Assembly: GCF_003865375.1 (NCBI RefSeq)
Contig: NZ_RQVS01000003.1
Coordinates: forward strand, 92,800 to 156,799
Length of the DNA stretch: 64,000 nt
Direction: 5' to 3'
From: Gulosibacter macacae
Lineage (GTDB): Bacteria; Actinomycetota; Actinomycetes; Actinomycetales; Microbacteriaceae
The position numbers and the translations under genes are program-made. Below, piece after piece: positions 27,655 through 36,474 of this stretch (positions are counted from its first letter, which is position 1; each line of letters starts with the position of its first letter). Below the pieces are notes generated by a model that was given only the letters and a program-made list of their open reading frames with translations, ran no database searches and was not told the origin of the DNA.

Positions 27655-29497
27655 GTAGCTTGCTGCGGCCACCCGAAAGCGCGCGTAGCGCGTAAAGGAT
27701 CGCAGCGAGGTCGACGAGTTCCTGGGTGAGTGCGCCGATGACCGCGGGGATGAGACCGAAGGCGGCAATAAGCATGAGGCCGAGCGAGAGGATGATGCCG
27801 ATCCAGATCGCCTGCAGGGCCACGCCATAGGTGTGCTTGCCGATCTCAACGGCCCGCGCGGCGCGGCTGATGTCGTCACGCACGATGACGACATCAGCCG
27901 ATTCGCTCGCGGCCGTCGCACCGCGTGCGCCCATGGCGATACCAACATCAGCCGCCGCGAGCACCGGGGCATCATTGACGCCATCGCCAACCATGATCGT
28001 TGGACCCGGCATCTCGCTCACGAGACGCACCTTGTCTTGGGGGAGGAGTGCGCCGTGCACGGTGCTGATACCAGCTTGCGAAGCAAGGGCATCGGCGGTC
28101 TGCTGGTTATCGCCAGAGAGCATGGCAATCTCGCTGAGGCCGAGTTTGCGTAGCGCGTCGACGGTGGCCGGTGCGTTGTCGCGCAGGGCATCGGCGAGGA
28201 GCAGCGTGCCAGCGAAGCGGCCATCGATGGCGATGGCCACCGAGGTTTGGCCGGGCTCGAGCGGCACGGCTTCGGCGGCCGGGTCAACCGCCTGCACGAA
28301 CGCGAGCTTGCCGACCACCACCCGGCGACCGTCGACCGTTGCGCTGACACCGTTCGTGGCGATCTCTTGCGCATCGGTGCCGGGCGACAGCGCGAGCCCT
28401 CGGGCGCGCGCCGCATCGATCACACCGGCAGCAAGCACATGCGAGGAGTATTGCTCGGCCGAGGCCGCGAGCCGCAAGAGCTCGTCTTCGTCAGTGCCAT
28501 TCGCCGTGATCGCGCGGATGAGTTCGGGTTCGCCGTGCGAGAGGGTGCCGGTTTTGTCGAAGGCAATTGAGTTTGCCTTCGCGAGCGCTTCGAGCGTTGC
28601 GCCGCCTTTGACGATGATGCCGCCGCGCGCCGAAGCGCTCATGCCACCCATGAATGCGACCGGCGCCGCGATGAGGAGCGGACACGGCGTTGCGAGTACG
28701 AGCACCTCGGCGAACCGCACGGGGTCGCCCGAGAGCCACCAGGCAATGCCGGCAATGGCGAGTGAGACGATTGTGAAGGGCACCGCGAACCGGTCAGCGA
28801 TGCGCACGGTCGGGGCCTTGGCCGACTCGGCCTCTTGCACGAGCGCAATGATCTGCTGGTACTGCGAGGAGGCGGCATCGGCCGTGGCCCGCAAGTGCAC
28901 GGCCTGTTCACTATTGAGCGCACCCGAGAGGATGCGTTCACCCGCCGTGTGCGTCACCGGCAGGCTCTCGCCGGTGAGGGATGATTCGTCAAACACCGCC
29001 TCGGCGCTGAGCAGCACACCGTCGACGGGCACGACCTCGGCAGGCTTAATGAGCAGCAAATCTCCCGCGACCACCTCGTCGACCGGCAGATCAGTCACCG
29101 TGGCATTGGGCGCATCGGAACTCAGGCGGTGCGCCGTTTGCGGTGCCCGCTTGAGGAGCGCATCGAGATCCTTCGTCGCCCGCGAGGCGGCGTAGTCCTC
29201 CAACGCCTCGCCGCCCGAGAGCATGAGCACGATGATGAGCGCGGCGATGTACTCGCCCACCCAAGTGGCCGCGGCCATCGCCACCACCGCGAGAATGTCA
29301 AGTCCGAAGTGCCCGCGCAGAATGTCGCGAATCATGCCGATGGCCGTCCACACAATGATGCCGACGACATAGATCGTCGCGATCCAGCGGCCAATGGCAT
29401 ACTGGCCTGCACCCTCGAGCATGAGCACGGTCGCCAGCACGACGATAGTCGCCGCGACGATCGGGTACTTCACCAAAAAAGTCCTGATCTTGTTCAT
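27596..29497 (-). CDS. P1B-type heavy-metal ATPase with TPCP motif
   Basis: A 633-residue metal-translocating P-type ATPase. It has the TGES actuator motif, phosphorylation site DKTGT, and a hinge in MVGDGVNDAP, but no N-terminal metal-binding domain. The transmembrane metal motif is TPCPLL, not the CPC of Cu, Zn and Cd pumps; TPC is reported for the P1B-5 group (Ni, Fe or Co), and related SPC pumps export Fe, Co or Mn. A typical P1B-5 C-terminal haemerythrin-like domain is absent. A DtxR-like box 37 bases upstream supports an iron or manganese link. Specificity remains inference. Confidence 0.88.
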   Translation of the reverse strand: MNKIRTFLVKYPIVAATIVVLATVLMLEGAGQYAIGRWIATIYVVGIIVWTAIGMIRDILRGHFGLDILAVVAMAAATWVGEYIAALIIVLMLSGGEALEDYAASRATKDLDALLKRAPQTAHRLSSDAPNATVTDLPVDEVVAGDLLLIKPAEVVPVDGVLLSAEAVFDESSLTGESLPVTHTAGERILSGALNSEQAVHLRATADAASSQYQQIIALVQEAESAKAPTVRIADRFAVPFTIVSLAIAGIAWWLSGDPVRFAEVLVLATPCPLLIAAPVAFMGGMSASARGGIIVKGGATLEALAKANSIAFDKTGTLSHGEPELIRAITANGTDEDELLRLAASAEQYSSHVLAAGVIDAARARGLALSPGTDAQEIATNGVSATVDGRRVVVGKLAFVQAVDPAAEAVPLEPGQTSVAIAIDGRFAGTLLLADALRDNAPATVDALRKLGLSEIAMLSGDNQQTADALASQAGISTVHGALLPQDKVRLVSEMPGPTIMVGDGVNDAPVLAAADVGIAMGARGATAASESADVVIVRDDISRAARAVEIGKHTYGVALQAIWIGIILSLGLMLIAAFGLIPAVIGALTQELVDLAAILYALRALSGGRSKLPTDAAAASRAQSPAPSRAS

Positions 29498-29533
29498 ATA
29501 TCTATTGTCGGCGAGGGCTGAAATTGCCGCCAG

Positions 29534-29552
29534 CGAGGGCAGGCTTGCCTGA
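29534..29552. promoter_or_regulatory. DtxR/IdeR-like box upstream of P1B ATPase
   Basis: CGAGGGCAGGCTTGCCTGA matches the consensus TWAGGTWAGSCTWACCTWA at 13 of 19 positions, including the AGG...AGSCT...CCT core. It lies 37 bases before the ATPase start and 119 before the carbonic anhydrase start on the other strand. Confidence 0.4.
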
Positions 29553-29670
29553 ATTTAGGTGTGGCTCAGCTCACCGCAGTGGGATGCTTGCCCGGCGCAC
29601 GGGCGTAGGCTGGAACGCACGCTGGGAACGGAGTTCCGAGCATCCTGTTGCCTGTTTGTGAAGGAACCTG

Positions 29671-30165
29671 ATGACGAACACCGACGATTTGATTGAGCGC
29701 AATCGCGAGTACGCCAGCACCTACCCGGGGCCCAAGCCGTTGCGCCCTGGCAAGCACATTGCGGTCGTTGCCTGCATGGACTCCCGTCTGCAGATCTTCC
29801 CGATGCTCGGCCTCGAACTTGGCGACGCGCACATTATTCGTAATGCCGGTGGCGTCATCACCGACGACATGATTCGTTCGCTCACCATTTCGCAGCGCAT
29901 GCTCGGCACCCGCGAGATCATCCTCATCCACCACACTAATTGCGGTCTGTCGACGTTCACCGAAGACCAGTTCGACGACAAACTCATGACCGAAACCGGC
30001 GCCCGCGCGCACTGGAAGGCGGAGTCGTTCAAGGACGTCGATGCTTCGGTGCGCGAGTCGATTCGTCGCATCCTGCAATCGCCCTTTATTGAGCACAAGG
30101 ATGCGGTGCGTGGGTTCGTGGCCGACGTCGACACGGGACTGCTGCGCGAGGTCTTCCCCTCGTGA
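29671..30165 (+). CDS. Beta-class carbonic anhydrase
   Basis: A 164-residue beta-carbonic anhydrase interconverting CO2 and bicarbonate. The zinc ligands are Cys35 (in VVACMDSRL), His88 and Cys91 (IHHTNCG), with the Asp37-Arg39 dyad present. Length is that of the short actinobacterial group. It overlaps the next gene by GTGA. It heads a run of four same-strand genes (anhydrase, alkyltransferase, two hydrolases). Confidence 0.93.
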   Translation: MTNTDDLIERNREYASTYPGPKPLRPGKHIAVVACMDSRLQIFPMLGLELGDAHIIRNAGGVITDDMIRSLTISQRMLGTREIILIHHTNCGLSTFTEDQFDDKLMTETGARAHWKAESFKDVDASVRESIRRILQSPFIEHKDAVRGFVADVDTGLLREVFPS

Positions 30166-30677
30166 CCGGCTGGCGGCTCGTCGAAACCCGCTTCGGGCCA
30201 ATAGGTCTTGAGGCGACCGCCGCGGGCTTGCGGCAGGTGTGGTTGCCGCCGACGATCCCGCCAGATTTCGCGACGATGCCAGGCGAGGATGCTGACGAAG
30301 CGGTGCTCGACACTGTCGAGACCCAGCTACTCGAGTATTGCGCGGGGGAGCGACGCGAGTTCGATGTGCCGCTTGATTGGTCACTCGTGCCCTGTGGATT
30401 TACCGGTGAGGCGCTCCGCGGCATCGCTGAAATTGGCTTTGCTGAGGTGGAATCGTACGGTGAGATTGCCGCGCGCGTCGGGCACCCGCGGGCGGCGCGT
30501 GCCGTGGGCACGGCCTGTTCGAAGAACCCATTGCCGCTCGTCGTGCCCTGCCACCGGGTGGTGCGTGCCGGAAGCATGGGCAGCTACGGCGGCGGCGAGG
30601 CGATGAAGCAGGCGCTCCTCGAACACGAGTTTGCGGGTGCGGGCATTGAGATTTGGCCGGAGTGGTGGCGATCGTGA
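30162..30677 (+). CDS. ogt: Methylated-DNA-protein cysteine S-methyltransferase
   Basis: A 171-residue O6-alkylguanine-DNA alkyltransferase. The active-site motif is PCHRVV, with Cys130 accepting the alkyl group in a suicide reaction. SYGEIAARVGHPRAARAVG is the helix-turn-helix that flips the base. The segment before it, PCGFTGEALRGI, departs from the usual GTxFQ pattern. The GTG start overlaps the carbonic anhydrase stop. Confidence 0.93.
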   Translation: MTGWRLVETRFGPIGLEATAAGLRQVWLPPTIPPDFATMPGEDADEAVLDTVETQLLEYCAGERREFDVPLDWSLVPCGFTGEALRGIAEIGFAEVESYGEIAARVGHPRAARAVGTACSKNPLPLVVPCHRVVRAGSMGSYGGGEAMKQALLEHEFAGAGIEIWPEWWRS

Positions 30678-30699
30678 CGCTGATGGGAGCGCGTGACAG

Positions 30700-31707
30700 G
30701 TGAGTCGACGGGTAAGTCGGAGCCGACTATTGCGTGCCCGGGCTCGCCGGGGCATGCTGCTCAGCGATGCGCGGCTCTCGTTTGCTGACGACGAGGTCAT
30801 TGCCCAGTGGCAGGAACGTCAGCGAGAAGAGCTTGCCCGCTGGCAGGAGTGGCTTCAGAGTTTCCCGCCGCAACCGGTGTGGCGGGTGCGCGGGCGGCGG
30901 CGCAGTGACCGCAAGCATCCGGCCCGAAGTGTGCCGCTATTTACGATTCCACCCTGGTGGCGTCGTTTGCCGGGTGCACTGCGGTTCGGAGTGTCGATCG
31001 CGGCCGATTCGTTTGTTTGGGACTACCTGCAGGCTCGCTCGCTACGACCTCGACAGGTGCCAGGCCGGTTTTCGCCCGAAGACAACAACCACTCGTCACT
31101 GCCAACGGTGGTGCTCATCCCGGGGTTTCTCACGAACTGGCAATTCATGATGCCGATTGCTGAGACGCTGACTCGGCTCGGTCTGCAGGTGCGGGTGCTC
31201 CCGCAGCTTGGGTTCATGCTTGATTCGGTCGAGGCGTTGGCAGAGCAAGTGATCGATGATTTGCGTGTGCACGCCGATACTGGACCAGTGGTTTTTGTCA
31301 CCCATTCGAAGGGTGGGTTGGTGGCCAAACGAGTGCTCCTCGCCGACCCTGAGGGCGAACTGGCACTTGGTGCGGTGACGATATCGGCACCCTTTGCTGG
31401 TGCACGGGCCGCACGGCTCGTGAGTGGCACGGTGCCGTTGCCGTATGTGCGTGAAGTGGTGATGTTGCGTCCGGGTACGCCGGCGATGCTCGACCTCGCG
31501 CGCGAGACGGCGGCAAATTCGCGCATCACGACAATCTCGCCAATCGTTGACGAAATTGTGGGGGCTGGTGGCGCACTGCCGGGCGCGAGGAATATCGCGG
31601 TGAGTTCGATTGGTCACAATCTCTTGCTCGCTGACGCGCGCGTGCATCGCATCATTGTGCGCGAGGTGCGTCGTCTGGTGCGGGCGGATGCAGCGAACGA
31701 GTCGTAG
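30700..31707 (+). CDS. Alpha/beta hydrolase, lipase-like (first of tandem pair)
   Basis: A 335-residue alpha/beta hydrolase. A basic N-terminus (MSRRVSRSRLL) is followed by a Gln/Glu/Arg/Trp-rich helix (DDEVIAQWQERQREELARW). The hydrolase domain starts near residue 125 (TVVLIPGFLTN, oxyanion region). The nucleophile is in VTHSKGGL, a THSKG variant of GxSxG, and a likely catalytic His is in SSIGHNLLL. It has no signal peptide but may be membrane-associated through its basic N-terminus. It is a paralogue of the next gene. The GTG start lies 22 bases after the alkyltransferase stop. Confidence 0.8.
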   Translation: MSRRVSRSRLLRARARRGMLLSDARLSFADDEVIAQWQERQREELARWQEWLQSFPPQPVWRVRGRRRSDRKHPARSVPLFTIPPWWRRLPGALRFGVSIAADSFVWDYLQARSLRPRQVPGRFSPEDNNHSSLPTVVLIPGFLTNWQFMMPIAETLTRLGLQVRVLPQLGFMLDSVEALAEQVIDDLRVHADTGPVVFVTHSKGGLVAKRVLLADPEGELALGAVTISAPFAGARAARLVSGTVPLPYVREVVMLRPGTPAMLDLARETAANSRITTISPIVDEIVGAGGALPGARNIAVSSIGHNLLLADARVHRIIVREVRRLVRADAANES

Positions 31708-31782
31708 GAGTCTGTTTACCGCCGCGGGTCGGCGAGGATGGGGAACTACGACCGCGCACATGACGTGGATTGGAGAGGTGGG

Positions 31783-32883
31783 ATGAGTCGCAGGGTGAGC
31801 CGCAGTCGGCTCTTGCTCACGCGGGTGCGGAGGGGGTTGCTGCTCACTGATGCAAGGCTCTCGTTTGCTGACGACCAGGTCATCGCCCAGTGGCAGGAAC
31901 GTCAGCGCGAAGAGCTTGCCCGCTGGCAGGAGTGGTTTCAGCAGCTGCCGGCGCAGGTGGCGCAGACGCCCGAAGCGCGGGTGCGTCGGATGGGATGGTT
32001 GCGTCGCATTGCTCGCTCGAGAATCGCGATGCGTCGCTTGCGCGCGGTTGAACTGCGACTTCCCGAACTGCAATTGCCCGAGGTCGATCTTTCGGAGCTG
32101 TCGCTCACCCAGATCTCGACGCGACTCGCGGCCGAGTTTGAGCCGGCGAAGTTTCACCGGCGAATTATGGATGCGGCACGGTTCGCCGCATCGCTTGGTG
32201 CGGACTCGGCGATCTGGGTGTATTGGCAAACTCGCTCGCTGGTGCGGTTGACCCCACCGCCGCAATTGCTTGCTGGTGATCCCTCGCTGCCGGTGGTGTT
32301 GCTCATTCAGGGCTGGTCGACCACGTGGCGATTCATGGAGCCGATCGCCGAGGCACTTGATCGCGCCGGGTATCGGGTGCGGATGTTGCCGCAGCTCGGT
32401 CGTATGACCGGGTCGAGTGACCACCTGACGGAGCTTGTGATGCGCTATCTGCAATCGCACCGGGAGCTGTTGCCAGTGGTGCTCGTGACTCACTCGCGTG
32501 GCGGCATCATCGCGAAAAAGTTGCTGCAGCGCGACCCCGAGGGCGAGTTCGTGCTCGGTGCTGTGACACTCTCGGCACCGTTCTCGGGAGCGAAGGCAGC
32601 GCGCCTGATTCGGGCCGAGCTGCCGGGGCTCGAGGCAGTGACACTGCTTCGACCCGGCTCGCCGGCGCTCCATGAGCTTGCGCGCGAGACTGCCGCGAAT
32701 TCGCGCATCACGACGATTTCGCCGATCGTCGATGAGATCGTCGGTTCGGGTGGTGCGCTTCCTGGCGCGCGTAACCTCGCGGTGAGTTCGATTGGCCACA
32801 ACCTGCTGCTCGCCGAGCCGCGGGTGCACCGCGCGGTGGTGGCCGAGGTCGAACGCATCGCGGCGGCGGCCCGGGCTCACTGA
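31783..32883 (+). CDS. Alpha/beta hydrolase, lipase-like (second of tandem pair)
   Basis: A 366-residue paralogue of the preceding gene. The start at 31783 (MSRRVSRSRLL) is chosen because GAGAGGTGGG precedes it and because it aligns exactly with the paralogue. The N-terminal helix is nearly identical to the first copy, the middle (about residues 45-150) is longer and diverged, and the hydrolase domain is again similar (VVLLIQGWSTTW; VTHSRGGI; SSIGHNLLLAEP). The near-identity of the first 45 codons against a diverged middle points to a functional constraint or gene conversion. The substrate is unknown, possibly acyl lipids. Confidence 0.8.
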   Translation: MSRRVSRSRLLLTRVRRGLLLTDARLSFADDQVIAQWQERQREELARWQEWFQQLPAQVAQTPEARVRRMGWLRRIARSRIAMRRLRAVELRLPELQLPEVDLSELSLTQISTRLAAEFEPAKFHRRIMDAARFAASLGADSAIWVYWQTRSLVRLTPPPQLLAGDPSLPVVLLIQGWSTTWRFMEPIAEALDRAGYRVRMLPQLGRMTGSSDHLTELVMRYLQSHRELLPVVLVTHSRGGIIAKKLLQRDPEGEFVLGAVTLSAPFSGAKAARLIRAELPGLEAVTLLRPGSPALHELARETAANSRITTISPIVDEIVGSGGALPGARNLAVSSIGHNLLLAEPRVHRAVVAEVERIAAAARAH

Positions 32884-32920
32884 GTCGGGATGCGGCGGCG
32901 CACTCTGCTGGCCTAGGCAC

Positions 32921-35900
32921 TTAGCTCGCCCGGGCCCGCAGCGCCGACCACACCTCCCAGAGTTGCTTGAGATCTTGCGCCGAGGTCGCCTGCACTGAGA
33001 CACCGCGCTCGCCGGTGCGGCGCACCGTGCCGTGAATAACGAGGAGCGGTGTGCCAAAGAGCACTTCGCCACTCGCCTGCTGTGCATCCTCGAAGAAGGT
33101 GGCGTCAGCGCATCCTGAACCATCGTCAACGCTGATGAACACCACCCGCTTGCCGCTACGCATTGGCGGGGTCTGGGTGGCCACGCGCACCCCCGCCACG
33201 ATCACCTCGGCGCCACCGCGCAGGCCGAGCAGTTCCCCTGCGGGGGTCACCCCGAGCTCATCGAGGAGCGGCCGGTAGCCGTCGATGACGTGCTCCGAGA
33301 GATCAAGCGCGAGCACCTCGAGTTCGGCCTGCACCCGCGCTCGAGCATCGAGATCGGGCGCGCCACCTGCCTCGACCGGCACATGATCGACCGGAGCGTG
33401 ACCGCCTTCAAGCGCGAGCGGTAGCTCGAGCACATCCGCGCCGACCTTGCGTTTGCGGGCCCGCGGCCGCGAGCGAATCGCAGTGATGAGCTCGCCACGG
33501 GTGGGCCGGGCAGGTTCGAGTTCATCGAGCGCGCCAATGAGCGCGAGCCGTTCGGCGAGCGGCCGGGACGGGCGGGCGCGGCCAAGGAAGTCGCCGAGTG
33601 ATTCGTAAGGGGCGTGCGCCTGGATGCGCGCGAGTTCAGCCTCCGAGATCCCGCGGATATCGGCGAGCGAAAGCCTGATACCGAGATCGCCCGGCGCCGT
33701 TGCGGTGCCGGGGGCGGTGTCGCGCACACGCTCAACGACAAACTCAGCGGTCGACACATTAACGTCGACCGGCAGAATCGGAATCCCAAGCCGACGGGCA
33801 TCGCCGAGCAGCAAGCGCTTCGGATACATACCCGGATCATGGGTGAGCAACCCCGCAAAAAACTCAGCCGGATAGTGGGTCTTCAGCCACGCCGTCTGCC
33901 AGGTCGGCAACGCAAACGCCGCCGCATGCGCCTTGCAGAAGCCGAACGAGCCGAAGCCCTTGAGCACATCCCAAATGCGGTCAATCTGCGCGTCAGTGAA
34001 CTTGCGACGTCCCTGCGCATCCCGGTTCTTGGCGGTCTCGCGCCGGAACCGTTCTTCAATCGACTGCCCGCGCTTCTCCATGAGCCGGCGCAGCTCATCG
34101 GCCTCGGCGAGGTCGATGCCCATGCACTCGTGCAAGATGCGCAGCACCTGCTCGTGATAGACGACCACCCCGTAGGTCTCGGCAAGAAACGGTCGAAACG
34201 AGGGATGCAACCAATCGGGTGTCGCAAACCCGTGCTTCACGTCGAGGAAGGGCGCGACCATATTGCCCTTCATCGGGCCGGGGCGGAAGAGCGAGATATC
34301 GGCGATGAGGTCGTCGTAGACATCGGGTTGCATCTTGCCGATGAGTTCGCGCTGGCCAGGCGACTCGATCTGGAACATGCCGAGCGTGTGCGTCGTGCGA
34401 ATCGCCTCGAACGTGACCTCATCGTCTTTGGGAATATCGTCGAGCACGACGTGACCATCGCGCGAGACATAGCTCGTGTCGGGGGCGAGCCCACCGCGCA
34501 CGGCGGCTTGTGGTCCGTGCATCCGGCTTATTTCACCGACCGCATAGGCGAGCGCAGATTGCATGCGCACCCCGAGCACATCGAGTTTGAGCAGCCCCAT
34601 ATCGTCAATATCGTCTTTGTCGTATTGGCTCATCGGCAGCTCGAGCCCGCTCGGTTGCACCGGCGTGGTCGACAGCAGGGTCGCGTCGCCGATGAGCACG
34701 CCGCAGGGATGCATCGAGAGGTGCCGGGGGAGCCGGTCGAGCCGTTCGGCGAGATCGATGAGGAGGTCGAGATCGCGGTCGCGTTTGGCTTCATCGGCAA
34801 GTTTGGCGAGTTCGGGTTTCTCTTTGAGTACCTCACGAAACTCGCCCGCATTGAAGCGCCACAGTGACTTTGCGATCTTGTCGATGCGGGCCTCGTCGAG
34901 TCCGAGCGCGAGCCCGGCATCGCGGGCGGCGCCGCGCGCGCGGTAGGTCGAATGCATGGAGAGCAGGGCCGTGCGTTCGCGGCCATAGCGCTGGAAGATC
35001 ATGCGGTAGACATCGTGGCGGCGGGCAGACTCGACGTCGACGTCAATATCGGGCAGGGTCGAGCGCTTGCGGCCGAGAAACCGTTCGAACACGAGGTCGT
35101 GCTCGATCGGGTTCACATTGGAGATGCGCAGCAGGTAGTTGACGAGGCTTGAGGCACCGGAGCCGCGGGCCTGGTTGCGCACACCCATCGCGCGAATCGA
35201 GTCGGTGACATCGGCGACGGCGAGGAAATAGGTGGCGAAGCCGAAGCCGTTGATGGTGCTGAGTTCATCGCGCAACCGCAGGTCGAGGGTGGTGCGTTCA
35301 GTGCCAGCGGCATCGGGAAAGCGCTCGTTGAGGGCGGCTTCACAGCGGCGGGCGAGCGCGCGGGCGGGGTCGCCGGTGATGCCGAGCACGCTCGGTTCGG
35401 GAACTTTGGGTTGCTGCCAGCGCACATCGCTAACCGGGTCGAGGCGGCAGCGTGCAGCGAGCTCGGCGGTGGTGCCGAGCAATTCGTCGAGGGCGATGCG
35501 GCCAAGTCCGGTGCGGCCAACGATGAGTTCGCCGAGTGCCCGCATCCGGTCGGGTGATTTGAGCCAGGCCTGGGCATTCGGCTGCGGCGGGAAGGAGCCG
35601 AGCGGTCGCAACTCGCCCGCGGCATCGAGCACATCGCCGGTGAGTGCGTCATCGGGGTCGAGATAGCGCACCTGGTTCGTGAGCACCGCGGGGATGCGGC
35701 AGGTATGCGCGAGCTCAAGCATCGCTGCCGCGTGGGCGAGGGAGGCGGCGGCCCCGGGTTCGGTGAGGTGACAGACAATCTCGAGGGCGATGGCTCTGGG
35801 GAGCTGGCGTTGCCATGAGCGGATGCGTGCCCGTGCCTCATCGGGACGACCCGCGGCGAGTGCCAGGCCGACATCGGAGTGGGGACCGAGGAGCACCGTG

Positions 35901-36472
35901 CCGAGGGTGTCGTGCTCGCCGAGGAGGAAGGGGGAGAAGCGTTTCGGGGCGAGCTGTGCGCGGTGCTGGCGGCGAGCGGTGAGGTTGGCGCCGCGCGGTG
36001 GCATATGCGCGGCCGAAATGAGCCGGGAGAGCGCCGCCCAGCCGAGCCCGTCATTCGCGCCGTGCGCCAGCACCGTCACCCGCGGCCGCTTCACCGCGTC
36101 CGGTGCGCTGAGGCCACCCGGTGCACTGAGGCTCTCGAAGTGTGCCGCCGTCAGGCGGCCGCCTTTTGGTTGGTCGAGTGACGCCGTGAGGTGGCCACCT
36201 TTTGGTTGGTCGAGTGCCGCCGGCAGGCGGTGTATCGAGACCCCCGCCTCACCCCCACCCTCAAGCGCCAAATCCACCCCCACCACCGGAGCGACCCCCG
36301 CCGCAATGCACGCGCGAATATGCCGAACCGCGCCGTAGAGGCCATCGCGGTCGGTGATCGCCGCCGCCTCGGCGCCCCACTCCGCAGCCCTGGCGACAAG
36401 GGCTTCGGGGGCCGAGGTGCCGTGGTGCGTTGAGAACGCCGAAGCGACGTGTAGATGCGGAAATGCACTCAT
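32921..36472 (-). CDS. dnaE2: Error-prone DNA polymerase DnaE2 (ImuC)
   Basis: An 1183-residue C-family polymerase of the DnaE2/ImuC type that carries out damage-tolerant, mutagenic synthesis. It has an N-terminal PHP domain (about 1-230), a palm with catalytic LPDIDVDVESARR, then MHPCGVLIG, the EQVLRILHECMGIDLAEAD region and a C-terminal OB-fold. The start at 36472 follows the DUF6504 stop by 2 bases; a longer open frame lies antisense and is not coding. Residues about 78-129 in the PHP region form an unusual repetitive insert with two 12-residue units (LDQPKGGxLTA) that matches an intergenic repeat type of this genome. It is under a LexA box with DUF6504; imuB is not adjacent. Confidence 0.93.
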   Translation of the reverse strand: MSAFPHLHVASAFSTHHGTSAPEALVARAAEWGAEAAAITDRDGLYGAVRHIRACIAAGVAPVVGVDLALEGGGEAGVSIHRLPAALDQPKGGHLTASLDQPKGGRLTAAHFESLSAPGGLSAPDAVKRPRVTVLAHGANDGLGWAALSRLISAAHMPPRGANLTARRQHRAQLAPKRFSPFLLGEHDTLGTVLLGPHSDVGLALAAGRPDEARARIRSWQRQLPRAIALEIVCHLTEPGAAASLAHAAAMLELAHTCRIPAVLTNQVRYLDPDDALTGDVLDAAGELRPLGSFPPQPNAQAWLKSPDRMRALGELIVGRTGLGRIALDELLGTTAELAARCRLDPVSDVRWQQPKVPEPSVLGITGDPARALARRCEAALNERFPDAAGTERTTLDLRLRDELSTINGFGFATYFLAVADVTDSIRAMGVRNQARGSGASSLVNYLLRISNVNPIEHDLVFERFLGRKRSTLPDIDVDVESARRHDVYRMIFQRYGRERTALLSMHSTYRARGAARDAGLALGLDEARIDKIAKSLWRFNAGEFREVLKEKPELAKLADEAKRDRDLDLLIDLAERLDRLPRHLSMHPCGVLIGDATLLSTTPVQPSGLELPMSQYDKDDIDDMGLLKLDVLGVRMQSALAYAVGEISRMHGPQAAVRGGLAPDTSYVSRDGHVVLDDIPKDDEVTFEAIRTTHTLGMFQIESPGQRELIGKMQPDVYDDLIADISLFRPGPMKGNMVAPFLDVKHGFATPDWLHPSFRPFLAETYGVVVYHEQVLRILHECMGIDLAEADELRRLMEKRGQSIEERFRRETAKNRDAQGRRKFTDAQIDRIWDVLKGFGSFGFCKAHAAAFALPTWQTAWLKTHYPAEFFAGLLTHDPGMYPKRLLLGDARRLGIPILPVDVNVSTAEFVVERVRDTAPGTATAPGDLGIRLSLADIRGISEAELARIQAHAPYESLGDFLGRARPSRPLAERLALIGALDELEPARPTRGELITAIRSRPRARKRKVGADVLELPLALEGGHAPVDHVPVEAGGAPDLDARARVQAELEVLALDLSEHVIDGYRPLLDELGVTPAGELLGLRGGAEVIVAGVRVATQTPPMRSGKRVVFISVDDGSGCADATFFEDAQQASGEVLFGTPLLVIHGTVRRTGERGVSVQATSAQDLKQLWEVWSALRARAS
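36086..36241 (-). repeat. Intergenic-type repeat inserted in frame in dnaE2
   Basis: On the minus strand this stretch opens with GGTCTCGATAC and reaches ACTCGACC, the ends of the repeat also seen at 61219-61261. It carries a 19-bp direct repeat (36162-36180 and 36198-36216, 36-bp period). It ends with CTTCGAGAGCCTCAG, whose complement recurs at 48618-48632. It is open in the dnaE2 frame and encodes about 52 residues. Confidence 0.6.
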
Positions 36473-36474
36473 GG

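Noticed and set aside
31096-33129. A 677-codon minus-strand open frame across the hydrolase pair
   Set aside because: It mirrors the two hydrolases in reverse (low-complexity Arg/His), with no motif; it is a shadow of real genes.
36162-36216. CRISPR-like direct repeats in dnaE2
   Set aside because: There are only two units with a 36-bp period inside a coding frame and no cas genes; they fit a repeat insertion.
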